From Porphyrobacter sp. UBA7686 (GTDB lineage Bacteria > Pseudomonadota > Alphaproteobacteria > Sphingomonadales > Sphingomonadaceae): a stretch of DNA of 33,400 nucleotides. Shown here one piece after another: positions 23,237 to 29,977 of this stretch. The position numbers and the translations under genes are program-made. The notes under the pieces are model-generated. The model ran no database searches. It saw only the letters and a program-made list of their open reading frames with translations, and was not told the origin of the DNA. The stretch covers positions 1 through 33,400 of the forward strand of contig DLGU01000067.1 in assembly GCA_002482865.1 (NCBI GenBank), in the 5' to 3' direction. The stretch's first letter is position 1. Each line of letters opens with the position of its first letter.

Positions 23237-23595
23237 TCCTCGATGCTCTCGGCCTTCTCGGGCGCGCGCACGACGTAGCGGGCGTGAACCTCAGACGTGA
23301 CCCGCTGCTCGGGATCGCCGTCCAGTCGCTTCGCCGCGTGAACAACCATGTCGGCATGTTTCGGGTGCGCCGGATCGCGCAGGATCGCCATCCAGCGTTC
23401 GGCCGCGATCTCGCGCGCGCCTTCGAGCGCCATCAACTCCGCAACCGTCTTGCCCGTGATACTGCGCCCCGGCCCCGGCAGCCCCCGCGACGAGCGCCCA
23501 GGCCCCTTCGCCGGCCCGCCCCAGCCCGCGCCGTTGCCGCGCCGGGGGTTGTTAGGATCGCCCGGCTTGCGGCCAGGCTTCTTCCGCTCGGCCAC
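23203..23595 (-). CDS. Putative terminase small subunit, 130 aa
   Basis: The N-terminus is basic and Gly/Pro-rich (G-R-K-P-G-D-P-N-N-P-R-R-G-N-G). A helical core follows with A-R-E-I-A-A-E-R-W-M-A-I-L and H-P-K-H-A-D-M-V-V-H-A-A-K-R-L-D-G. The core plus position immediately upstream of, and overlapping, the large terminase gene resembles small terminases or terminase-linked DNA-binding proteins. A classical helix-turn-helix is not obvious. GTG start at 23595, overlapping the upstream TAG (TAGTG). It would recognise the packaging site and stimulate the large subunit. Confidence 0.7.
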   Translation of the reverse strand: MAERKKPGRKPGDPNNPRRGNGAGWGGPAKGPGRSSRGLPGPGRSITGKTVAELMALEGAREIAAERWMAILRDPAHPKHADMVVHAAKRLDGDPEQRVTSEVHARYVVRAPEKAESIEEWEAQHSPKAL

Positions 23596-23795
23596 TACAG
23601 CCCCCAGGCCCCGCGCAAGCGCTCGATGACAGCCTCGTCGGACATGGCGTCGAACTCAGCGGCAGGGATCGTGATGGTGGGCTTATCGAGATTCCGCGCC
23701 ATGCCGAACCGCACCGGCCCGCCTTTGGTGGACGCGGCGGCCATGGGATGCACACGCGCCGCCAGCGACTTGGCGCGGTCGGTCTGATCGGTCAT
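23595..23795 (-). CDS. Small hypothetical protein, 66 aa, first gene of the late operon
   Basis: No family is recognised. The product is a soluble alpha/beta-type protein: a basic N-terminal helix (T-D-R-A-K-S-L-A-A-R-V-H-P), a G-G-P-V-R-F-G-M-A turn, a strand P-T-I-T-I-P-A-A-E-F, then M-S-D-E-A-V-I-E-R-L-R-G. It is coupled to the putative small terminase by TAGTG and is the first gene after the hairpin terminator. The open frame to 24086 upstream is shadow of the preceding gene. A packaging accessory role is possible only by position. Confidence 0.6.
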   Translation of the reverse strand: MTDQTDRAKSLAARVHPMAAASTKGGPVRFGMARNLDKPTITIPAAEFDAMSDEAVIERLRGAWGL

Positions 23796-23810
23796 CCGAG
23801 GTTCCAAACG

Positions 23811-23846
23811 AAAAAGCCGCCATGCGCTAGGCGCAATGAGGGCGGC
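23811..23846 (-). terminator. Hairpin terminator before the late operon
   Basis: On the minus strand, GCCGCC (23841-23846) pairs with GGCGGC (23816-23821), with an inner TGCGC/GCGCA pair, followed by TTTTTCGTTTGG. It stops transcription from upstream. It also lies exactly where a transcript from the promoter candidate at 23853-23881 would begin, which suggests a regulated (antiterminated) late transcript. Confidence 0.8.
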
Positions 23847-23852
23847 GCGTGA

Positions 23853-23881
23853 ATGAAGCCCAAATCGAGGGGTGGTGTCAA
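23853..23881 (-). promoter_or_regulatory. Candidate late promoter (TTGACA, 17-base spacer)
   Basis: The minus strand has TTGACA (complement of 23876-23881) and, after 17 bases, CTTCAT (complement of 23853-23858). The -35 is perfect, in the CTTGACA form frequent in alphaproteobacteria, while the -10 is poor (three of six). It lies between the stop of the 163-aa gene and the hairpin, so transcription would start at about 23846, at the base of the hairpin. Confidence 0.5.
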
Positions 23882-23898
23882 GGGGTTTCGCGCAACCA

Positions 23899-24390
23899 CT
23901 ACCGCTTGTCCGCCGGCTTCCGCCAAAGGTCCGCCAAGGCCTTGAATCCGTCCTGCATTTCGTCCGGCCAGTTGTGCCGGGTCGGATACCGCCCACTGGC
24001 AACGTCCGCGCAGGTCTCCTGGCAGCGCAGCGGAACAGCGTCCAGTGCCCGACAGTAGGCACCCCACGCCTCGGCGCGCTCGTCACTCATCTCGCCTCCA
24101 CCGAGACGCCCTGAGCCCGCGTAGCCGCACGCAGCGTGCCGGCCCTCGTGATACATCCGCGCCAGGTCGATCGCAGATTCGAGCCGGCGCCCGGTCAGGC
24201 GACCTGTCGCGGCAAGTTGGTCAAGCAGCCCATCGGCGTAGCGGCGGACCTCGGTGCGGGTGAACTGCGGCGTGCCGTCCTCGGCGGCGGTATCGTCCTC
24301 GATTGTGACGGTGGCGTGAGGGCGGGACAGCATAGCCTCGCCATCGGTGCCACGATCCGCGCGCGGGTCGGTGGGGCGGGTCGCGTTCAT
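23899..24390 (-). CDS. Hypothetical protein, 163 aa, in the position of a late regulator
   Basis: No certain family. The N-terminal 40 residues are disordered and Asp/Thr-rich. A helical core runs Y-A-D-G-L-L-D-Q-L-A-A-T-G-R-L-T-G-R-R-L and S-A-I-D-L-A-R-M-Y-H-E-G-R. The C-terminal half, W-G-A-Y-C-R-A-L-D-A-V-P-L-R-C-Q and V-A-S-G-R-Y-P, looks like a conserved phage domain. It is the last gene before the promoter/hairpin and the late operon, the place of Q in lambda. A late-gene regulator is therefore a plausible inference, not a demonstrated match. The gene lies in an overlapping run of small genes (ATGA with the upstream one). Confidence 0.6.
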   Translation of the reverse strand: MNATRPTDPRADRGTDGEAMLSRPHATVTIEDDTAAEDGTPQFTRTEVRRYADGLLDQLAATGRLTGRRLESAIDLARMYHEGRHAACGYAGSGRLGGGEMSDERAEAWGAYCRALDAVPLRCQETCADVASGRYPTRHNWPDEMQDGFKALADLWRKPADKR

Positions 24391-24566
24391 GGGCCTTTGA
24401 CCTCCACGTATGGCGCATCTGGCGGCGCGGCGCGGACAATGGCGTGGGCGTCAAACCCGTCGCGCCATCCGCTAGCGCGTCCGGCCCAATAGCGGCTGAG
24501 AGCAAGCGGCAGCGTCGCAAGAACGCCGAAGCAAAAACCGATCAACGCGGCTTCAATGCAGGCCAT
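24387..24566 (-). CDS. Small single-helix membrane protein, 59 aa
   Basis: An N-terminal membrane helix (about residues 4-24, I-E-A-A-L-I-G-F-C-F-G-V-L-A-T-L-P-L-A-L) is followed by a short soluble tail with W-A-G-R-A-S-G-W-R-D-G-F-D-A. It starts inside TGATG, overlapping the upstream stop, and ends in ATGA with the next gene. The function is unknown; the helix suggests membrane localisation. The longer frame to 24740 is not supported because its extra part overlaps a better gene. Confidence 0.55.
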   Translation of the reverse strand: MACIEAALIGFCFGVLATLPLALSRYWAGRASGWRDGFDAHAIVRAAPPDAPYVEVKGP

Positions 24567-24787
24567 CAGTCCCCCTCCCCCAAGATCCCGATGCGCGTTC
24601 GCGCGGGCGGCGCGGGCGGGGCGAGGGCGCGGATGGCGGCCTCCATGGCTTCGATCACGTCCGCAAAGGCGATACGGTCCCGCCAGTCTGGCAATGCCAA
24701 CCACACCCTCTCCGCCGCCGCCTCCCTCGCCGCCATCCACCCCTCGCGGTACGCCTCAGCTTCCGCAAGCGTCATGTCGTCGCGCAT
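24566..24787 (-). CDS. Small hypothetical protein, 73 aa
   Basis: The product is helical and Ala/Glu/Trp-rich (L-A-E-A-E-A-Y-R-E-G-W-M-A-A-R-E-A-A-A-E, then A-F-A-D-V-I-E-A-M-E-A-A-I-R-A-L) and soluble, with a Pro-rich C-terminal turn. Family not recognised. AGGAGG lies ten bases before the ATG, giving good start support. It begins one base after the preceding stop and overlaps the next gene by TGATG. Confidence 0.55.
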   Translation of the reverse strand: MRDDMTLAEAEAYREGWMAAREAAAERVWLALPDWRDRIAFADVIEAMEAAIRALAPPAPPARTRIGILGEGD

Positions 24788-24788
24788 G

Positions 24789-25043
24789 TCAGCGGTCCTC
24801 CTTCGCGGCTTCGACAGCGGCGGCGAGGTCGGCGCCGGTCATGGTTGGCGTACTTCCGAAGGCGCCTGCCGGCTTGCTGGTCTCGCGGTAGTGAACGACC
24901 GCCATCGGCAGGGCGCGCAGGAACGCGGCGATGGCGTCGGCAGAACGCTCTCGCGCCCACTGCTGGTGATCCGGCATCGCATCGTCCGGGTCGGTCATCC
25001 ACGCGCGCCAAGCCGCCTCCAGCGCCTTCCTCACGTCATCCAT
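24789..25043 (-). CDS. Small hypothetical protein, 84 aa
   Basis: A helical protein (V-R-K-A-L-E-A-A-W-R-A-W, then D-A-I-A-A-F-L-R-A-L) with a C-terminal A-D-L-A-A-A-V-E-A-A-K-E-D-R helix. Family not recognised. It starts M-D-D-V, the same first residues as its upstream neighbour at 25036-25317, and overlaps it by 8 bases. Confidence 0.55.
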   Translation of the reverse strand: MDDVRKALEAAWRAWMTDPDDAMPDHQQWARERSADAIAAFLRALPMAVVHYRETSKPAGAFGSTPTMTGADLAAAVEAAKEDR

Positions 25044-25317
25044 CGGTGCGGGCTCCGGTTAGGGCGGCGCCGTATTTGCGAAGTAGATGCGCCGGCACTT
25101 GCGACCAATGCGGATTAAGGCCGAGCGCACGAAGCAGCCGCTCGTTCTCGCGCACCAGACCTTCCGCGATGATCCGCACATCATTCGCGCCATCCCGCAG
25201 CCGGTCCCGCTCGGCGACCAGCGCGCGCAGGGTGGCGGCGGTAGTGCGTTGCCCGCGCGTTAGTGCGCCAATCGCCAGCCGCTCCACCGCCGCCGCGCTC
25301 GTGTCTACGTCATCCAT
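25036..25317 (-). CDS. Small hypothetical coiled-coil protein, 93 aa
   Basis: The protein is mostly helical; residues about 25-65 (T-L-R-A-L-V-A-E-R-D-R-L-R-D through E-N-E-R-L-L-R-A-L) suit a coiled coil. No domain recognised and no membrane segment. It begins M-D-D-V and runs into the next small gene by an 8-base overlap, so it is part of the same compact operon of small early genes. Confidence 0.55.
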   Translation of the reverse strand: MDDVDTSAAAVERLAIGALTRGQRTTAATLRALVAERDRLRDGANDVRIIAEGLVRENERLLRALGLNPHWSQVPAHLLRKYGAALTGARTDG

Positions 25318-25347
25318 TTGCCCATCCTCCGATTAACCAAAATCCAG

Positions 25348-25575
25348 TTACGCGCCCCGGAAATCCGCGCGCGCGTTTTCGAGGCGCGAGGCGAACGCGG
25401 GATCGGCGGCGCATTCGGCGCTGCAAACTTGGACCAGAGGCGGCAGAACGCGGGCGGCGAATGAGGCGCCACCCTTGCGCCATGCCCCGCCGCAGACGTG
25501 GCATGCGGGCTCGGCGCCATTGGTTGCCGGTTCATGGAATGAGCGTTCAGCGGCAGCGGTGGACTGGCCGGTCAT
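25348..25575 (-). CDS. Small zinc-finger-like protein, 75 aa
   Basis: Two cysteine pairs, C-H-V-C-G-G and C-S-A-E-C, about 24 residues apart, suggest one zinc site in a treble-clef or ribbon-like fold. A basic/aromatic link (A-W-R-K-G-G-A-S-F-A-A-R) lies between them and a short helical tail follows (F-A-S-R-L-E-N-A-R-A-D-F). No family name can be given. The ATG overlaps the stop of the frame at 25572-25817 (ATGA). Two overlapping ORFs on the same strand (from 25504 and 25535) lack this structured pattern and are judged shadows. Confidence 0.6.
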   Translation of the reverse strand: MTGQSTAAAERSFHEPATNGAEPACHVCGGAWRKGGASFAARVLPPLVQVCSAECAADPAFASRLENARADFRGA

Positions 25576-25817
25576 GGGGCTTGAACCCCGCCAGCATCAG
25601 AACCCCCCATCCCTTCACCACCATAACCATCAAAACCTCTCTCTAAGTTATTGATATATAGAGTTATGATGGTATTGATGGTATTGATTGGTATGTGTCT
25701 CTGGATGATGCGCCCGCTTGTGTGTTGGGATGCTTCGTGCGCGCGCGCCATCAAAACCATCAAAACCTTGAACCCTAGGTTTTCTGCCGGTTTAAGCCTC
25801 ATTTTGGCTGCCATCAT
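25572..25817 (-). CDS. Doubtful ORF across the repeat cluster, 81 aa
   Basis: The frame starts inside the 3' end of the primase gene and ends in an ATGA overlap with the zinc-finger gene. Much of its product comes from the AT-rich repeats (L-M-V-L-M and I-N-T-I-N-T-I-I-T), there is no ribosome binding site, and codon use is unlike the neighbours. The ATGA junction is the only argument for reality. I think the DNA is more important here as a repeat site than as a gene. Confidence 0.25.
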   Translation of the reverse strand: MMAAKMRLKPAENLGFKVLMVLMARAHEASQHTSGRIIQRHIPINTINTIITLYINNLERGFDGYGGEGMGGSDAGGVQAP

Positions 25818-25832
25818 TACCGGTATTGATGG
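25627..25832. repeat. Cluster of 11-bp repeats GGTWTTGATGG, candidate origin or control site
   Basis: Plus-strand copies: 25671-25681, 25680-25691 (GGTATTGATTGG, one base longer) and 25822-25832. Minus-strand copies: 25627-25637, 25748-25758, 25757-25767 and the variant 25811-25821. Two pairs are spaced nine bases apart, and the last pair forms a near-palindrome around ACCGGT. The stretch between is AT-rich (TTATTGATATATAGAG at 25648-25663), unlike the surrounding GC-rich DNA. It overlaps the 3' end of the primase-helicase gene. Iterated repeats plus an AT-rich stretch beside replication genes fit an origin; a transcription-factor array is the alternative. Confidence 0.65.
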
Positions 25833-28044
25833 CGTAGCGAGTGGAGGGCTTGCCTCCGTTCGGACCCGGGGGGTGTTCGATGACGATCACCATGCCGCTG
25901 GTCACCAAGCCGCGCAGGATTTCGTCCCGCTCTTTGGCAGGCAGCCGCCAGCCTTTACGAAACAGCGCATCGGAACTGACTGGCCCGTGCTTGCGGATGT
26001 ATCCAAGAGCGCGGTTGACCTTCCGCTCATAGTCGCTGTCGGCGACGTTGTTGGCGGCCTCGCGAAGCAGGGTGTCCACGCAGTGCTGGGCGATGGCGCG
26101 ACCCCAGGCGACGTCCTCGGCCTCGATGACGGGGGCGGCGGGATCGCGGCTGATGGCGCGGATGAGGGCCAGCTTCATGGCGTTTTCGGCCAGGCGCCCG
26201 GCGATGGCGGTGACGTATGTGCCTTCGTGCTGGCGCTGCTGCTTGAGTTGGTCCTGGCGCAGAGCGCGGCGGGCTTCGGTCGCGGCGGCCGTTTCAGGCA
26301 CCGTGTGCGGCTCCGGGGCGGTGCTGGCCAGCATGAGGGCGCCGAGGTTCCCCGCGCCGTCTGCGCCCTCCCCAGGGCCAGCGGCGATGGCCTGTAGGGC
26401 TGCGATCAGGTCGGCGTCGGGCTCGCCAAGGGTGGGCTCGCGTTCGTCGGGGTAGGAGCAAGGCGAGACGAACAGCAGCATGCGAGCGAGAAGCCCGTCA
26501 TGGAGGCTGGTGCCGGCGACGGCGGTCCAGAATTGGCCGGGAGTGGTGGTGCCGTAGAGGCAGGCGTTGGGCTGGTGAATGTCTAGCTTGGGCTTGCCCT
26601 TGTCGCGGCTTTGGTCGGCGTATTCGGTGCCCTGCCACGGACCTGATGCCGAGGAATAGAGTTCCTTGAGCATGGAGGCGATTTGCTTGCGGTGCGCGCT
26701 CGCCTTCTCGCCCAAGACGCTGCCGAGCCAATCCCCGAATTCGTCGATCTGGAACAGCATGGAGGGGTGGCGCTGAAGGGCGGATCGGAGGCCGGCGCCG
26801 GAGGCGAGGTCAGACCCGCCGAGGTAGTGGGCGAGGTTGGCGGCATAGAGGCACCGGACAATCTGGCGGCGGGCATGGTCTTTGCCGGCGCCGCTGTCCG
26901 CTACGCCGATGGCATAGACGTTGGTGCGAAGGTCGGTGGTGGTGCGGTAGCGCCGGCCGGCGAGAGTTCCCACAAGACAGATGCCGGCGGCCAGCGCGAG
27001 GAAGGGCTGAGGGGATAGGGCGGTGCGCTCGCAATGGTCCACGAACAGGCGCAGAGCGCCTGGCACGTCCATGAGACCTGGCGCCACGGCTAGGGGCGCG
27101 GTGGGTGCCGGCGCCTTCTTCCTGGCCAGCATGGTTTGGGTGATGTTCCACACGGCGGGGGCGAGGGGGCGGTCTTCCTCCGGCGGATCGACGTTCTGCG
27201 GCTTGTTGACCCCTTCGCGGAACGCGCGGTGCAGCGTCTTTTCGGCGGCTCGCTGGTCTTTGCAGCGCGGAAGAATGGCGGCAAGGGCGTCGCGAAGGGC
27301 GGCAATGGCTTCACCCTCGGTGTAGTGCCCAGCGTGAACTAGACCACCGACTGCGAAAGCAGCTTCGTTGATGGCTCGGTGCTTGGCGCCATCAGGGGCG
27401 AAGCGGATTTCGTCGCACCTATCATCGAGAGTGCTGCGCCCGAGGCGAGAGATGCCGTCAGCAGAGCGGCGTGGTGTTAGGAGCGGCGCAGGCGCCGGTT
27501 CCGGGGCGGCGGGCGGGATCAGGACGGCCAGCAGCCAATCGGGCGCATCGGCAACGGGCGCGTCGTCCGCGATGGCGTAGCCTGGCGATGGCGGGACGAT
27601 GACGTATCCACCGTCTCCCCGAACGTCGATGCCGGGCGCGATCTTGCTGGCGCTGTTCTTCACCGGCTGGTCGGGCCAGCGGAGGTAGAGATGCAGCCCC
27701 CCGGTGCCGGTGCGGATGGTGCGGGTTTGGGGCAGGCGATGGGAATTAGCATCGAGCCAAGCCCGGCCCTGCGCGCCGTCCTTTACGTCCACGTCGATGA
27801 TGACCCAGCCGGTAATGGCGCCGGTCGGCACGCCGATCATCACGGCGGCGGGGTTGGCGAACATGCGGCGGATCTGGACAGGATCGGTGGTGGCGTCCTT
27901 GAAGCCGTGCGTGGTGAGGGGGCGCTTGTTGGCGTCGCAGGGGAACACCGGCACGGCCAAGGCAATGGCGGCGTCTGCCAGGGTGGGGGCGGCGTTGCGC
28001 GAGCGCAGATAACGCTGGAAGGGGCTGTCCATGTCCTCGCTCAT
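25792..28044 (-). CDS. Bifunctional primase-helicase: Prim-Pol domain plus DUF3987-like ATPase, 750 aa
   Basis: The N-terminal Prim-Pol (archaeo-eukaryotic primase) domain shows D-V-D (residues 84-86) for metal binding, then R-T-G-T-G-G-L-H-L-Y (111-120) and G-I-D-V-R-G-D-G-G-Y-V-I-V-P (138-151). A linker leads to a DUF3987-like helicase domain with Walker A G-V-A-D-S-G-A-G-K-D-H (about 380-390) and Walker B M-L-F-Q-I-D-E-F. A C-terminal winged-helix-like segment (L-G-Y-I-R-K-H-G-P-V-S-S-D-A-L) follows. The fusion probably primes and unwinds DNA at the phage fork. ATG at 28044 overlaps the upstream stop (ATGA); the longer frame to 28122 is shadow. Its 3' end contains a repeat palindrome. Confidence 0.85.
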   Translation of the reverse strand: MSEDMDSPFQRYLRSRNAAPTLADAAIALAVPVFPCDANKRPLTTHGFKDATTDPVQIRRMFANPAAVMIGVPTGAITGWVIIDVDVKDGAQGRAWLDANSHRLPQTRTIRTGTGGLHLYLRWPDQPVKNSASKIAPGIDVRGDGGYVIVPPSPGYAIADDAPVADAPDWLLAVLIPPAAPEPAPAPLLTPRRSADGISRLGRSTLDDRCDEIRFAPDGAKHRAINEAAFAVGGLVHAGHYTEGEAIAALRDALAAILPRCKDQRAAEKTLHRAFREGVNKPQNVDPPEEDRPLAPAVWNITQTMLARKKAPAPTAPLAVAPGLMDVPGALRLFVDHCERTALSPQPFLALAAGICLVGTLAGRRYRTTTDLRTNVYAIGVADSGAGKDHARRQIVRCLYAANLAHYLGGSDLASGAGLRSALQRHPSMLFQIDEFGDWLGSVLGEKASAHRKQIASMLKELYSSASGPWQGTEYADQSRDKGKPKLDIHQPNACLYGTTTPGQFWTAVAGTSLHDGLLARMLLFVSPCSYPDEREPTLGEPDADLIAALQAIAAGPGEGADGAGNLGALMLASTAPEPHTVPETAAATEARRALRQDQLKQQRQHEGTYVTAIAGRLAENAMKLALIRAISRDPAAPVIEAEDVAWGRAIAQHCVDTLLREAANNVADSDYERKVNRALGYIRKHGPVSSDALFRKGWRLPAKERDEILRGLVTSGMVIVIEHPPGPNGGKPSTRYAINTGNDGSQNEA

Positions 28045-28391
28045 GGGATGGGCTGCACCTTGGACAGCGCGGCCATGGCTTCGGCCTGCGCGGCGCAAAG
28101 GCTGTCCACGTATCCGCCGCAAATGGCTTCAATGAACCCGGACCATTCGGCCTGGGTCCATTTGGCCATGTCGGTTTTCTTGAGGGCTTCGATGTATTCC
28201 CCGGCGCGGTCGGACGCATGCGCCATGGCGGCCAGTTCGATGGTGTTGGGGTCAGTCATGGCGCGGGTGTCCCCCCAGATGGCGGCGCAGGTTGGAGAGC
28301 AGGTTGGCGCGGTCATGTGGACGCGCTGCGACCGCGCGCGGTCCCACCATTTCCAGTGCCAGGCGATGCGGTCGCAATTCCGGCATTTCAC
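28041..28391 (-). CDS. DUF6511-type zinc protein, 116 aa
   Basis: The N-terminal 40 residues carry C-R-N-C and C-S-P-T-C pairs, a likely zinc knuckle, then M-T-D-P-N-T-I-E-L-A-A-M. The C-terminal helical part G-E-Y-I-E-A-L-K-K-T-D, then W-S-G-F-I-E-A-I-C-G-G-Y-V matches my memory of DUF6511 proteins, which sit beside phage replication genes. I extend the gene upstream to the GTG at 28391, because this joins the cysteine knuckle to the domain and gives a GTGA overlap with the helicase stop, with GGAGG just before it. The shorter start (ATG at 28259) would lose the knuckle. Role unknown. Confidence 0.7.
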   Translation of the reverse strand: MKCRNCDRIAWHWKWWDRARSQRVHMTAPTCSPTCAAIWGDTRAMTDPNTIELAAMAHASDRAGEYIEALKKTDMAKWTQAEWSGFIEAICGGYVDSLCAAQAEAMAALSKVQPIP

Positions 28392-29977
28392 GCGACCTCC
28401 GGGAATCGCACGGCGCTGATCTCGGTGTATTGGCCGACTGGCCGGACCTGGATCGCGGCGGGCTGGCGCAGGGCGGGCGTGTTGGCGAGCGCGGCCTCGA
28501 CAGTGCCGGGGATGGGCGCGTCGGTCCTGCGACGCCACCACGCTTCCGCCTTCTGGCGCGGGTAGCCCTGATGCTCGAAGCAGACCCATTCGCTGTGCGA
28601 CGCGAGGCCGCATTGGTAGGTGACGCGCAGAGATGCGGGCTTGCCGGGCTTTTCGTGGCGAGCGTAGCGGACGCCAGTGACCTCGCACCATTCCGCGCGC
28701 ATCTGTGTGGACAGCAGGGCATTGGTCGCGGCGGTCTGCGCCACCTTCACTTCTGGCGGCGGGAAGCCGTAGCCGCACGAGACGCAATGCCGGGCGGCGG
28801 CATGATTGATGGTCTGGCACTCGGGGCAGACTTTGATCGGTGCCTCGCCCGGTTCCTCGGATTTCTCCTTCTTGCGGCCGTCCACCTTGTCGATCGGCCC
28901 GTGGCGGGCGGTGTTGCCGGCGAAGTCGAGAACGAGGCAGTCATCCTTGCCCGGCGCCAAGCGCGTGCCGCGCCCGACCATCTGGACGTAGAGGCCGACG
29001 CTTTTGGTCGGACGAAGCAGCGCGACCAGATCCACGCCGGGCGCATCGAAGCCGGTGGTCAGGACATTGGCGTTGGTGACGCACCGCAGCCGGCCAGCCT
29101 TGAAGGCGGCCAGAATGCCGTCCCGTTCCGGGCCCGGCGTGTCGCCGGTTACGGTCTCAGCCGTGACGCCATGCTCACGGATGGCATCACGGACGTGGCG
29201 CGCGTGAGCGACACCGGAGCAGAACATCAGCCAAGAGCCACGGCCTTCGCCGTGCTGAACGATCTCGGCAACGGCGGCCTTGGTGACGTCCTCCCGATCT
29301 ACGGCGGCTTCAAGTTGGCCGGCGATGAATTCCCCGCCGCGCGTGCCAACGCCGGACACGTCGAGTTGGGTGGTGGTCTGCTTGGGGATGACGGGGGAGA
29401 GGTAGCCTTGCTGGATCATGTCCAGCACCGGGACGTCGTAGGCGATATCGGTGAAAAGCCGGTCCTTGCCTTCGTGCAGCATGCCGGAATCAAGCCGGTA
29501 GGGCGTGGCGGTGAAGCCCACGACCTTGAGAAGCCCGGTATTGATCTCGTTCAGTTCCTTAAGAAAGGCGCGATACATGCCGCTGTCGGTGCGCCCGAGA
29601 AGGTGCGCCTCGTCGATTAGCACCAGGTCGCACCGCTGCACCTTGGCGGCGCGCTTGTGGATGGACTGGATGCCAGCGAACAGGACTTGGGCGTGCAGAT
29701 CGCGGCGGGACAGCCCGGCCGAGTAGATGCCGGCTGGCGCGTCGGGCCAGGCGCGCAGCAGCGCCTGGAAATTCTGCGCGATCAGTTCTTTGACGTGGGT
29801 CAGCACCAGAATGCGTGTGCCGGGATGCGCGGTCACGGCCTCGCGGATGAAGCCGGCGATGACGACAGACTTCCCGGTGCCGGTGGGCATGACCACCAGC
29901 GGGTTGCCGCTGCTGGCCGAGAAATAGTCATACAGCGCCTCAATGGCGGCGCGCTGATAGGGGCGCAGTTCCATCAT
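28388..29977 (-). CDS. SF2 DEAD/DEAH-box helicase with C-terminal zinc ribbon, 529 aa
   Basis: Motif I is M-P-T-G-T-G-K-S (30-37), motif II is D-E-A-H (122-125), motif III is V-G-F-T-A-T-P-Y, and motif VI is Q-M-V-G-R-G-T-R-L. These define a superfamily 2 (UvrB/RecQ-like) helicase. A four-cysteine ribbon C-P-E-C and C-V-S-C-G-Y-G-F follows the core, then a domain rich in W and C with C-F-E-H-Q-G-Y. Such phage helicases act in replication or recombination. The start at 29977 (first of two ATGs) has GGAGG seven bases upstream and overlaps the exonuclease stop. The frame to 30265 is shadow. Confidence 0.88.
   Translation of the reverse strand: MMELRPYQRAAIEALYDYFSASSGNPLVVMPTGTGKSVVIAGFIREAVTAHPGTRILVLTHVKELIAQNFQALLRAWPDAPAGIYSAGLSRRDLHAQVLFAGIQSIHKRAAKVQRCDLVLIDEAHLLGRTDSGMYRAFLKELNEINTGLLKVVGFTATPYRLDSGMLHEGKDRLFTDIAYDVPVLDMIQQGYLSPVIPKQTTTQLDVSGVGTRGGEFIAGQLEAAVDREDVTKAAVAEIVQHGEGRGSWLMFCSGVAHARHVRDAIREHGVTAETVTGDTPGPERDGILAAFKAGRLRCVTNANVLTTGFDAPGVDLVALLRPTKSVGLYVQMVGRGTRLAPGKDDCLVLDFAGNTARHGPIDKVDGRKKEKSEEPGEAPIKVCPECQTINHAAARHCVSCGYGFPPPEVKVAQTAATNALLSTQMRAEWCEVTGVRYARHEKPGKPASLRVTYQCGLASHSEWVCFEHQGYPRQKAEAWWRRRTDAPIPGTVEAALANTPALRQPAAIQVRPVGQYTEISAVRFPEVA

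Noticed and set aside
25553..25580. GGGGTTCAAGCCCC on the minus strand, resembling a tRNA T-arm
   Set aside because: Only three pairs fit the correct T-stem register, and no anticodon arm or acceptor stem can be drawn around it.
25627..25832. CRISPR array
   Set aside because: The repeats are only 11 bp, occur in both orientations and are not separated by uniform spacers; no cas1 or cas2 is present. The Cas4-like nuclease fits a phage exonuclease.
28041..28820. 259-aa version of the DUF6511 gene
   Set aside because: Residues before the GTG at 28391 are antisense-like shadow of the helicase gene.
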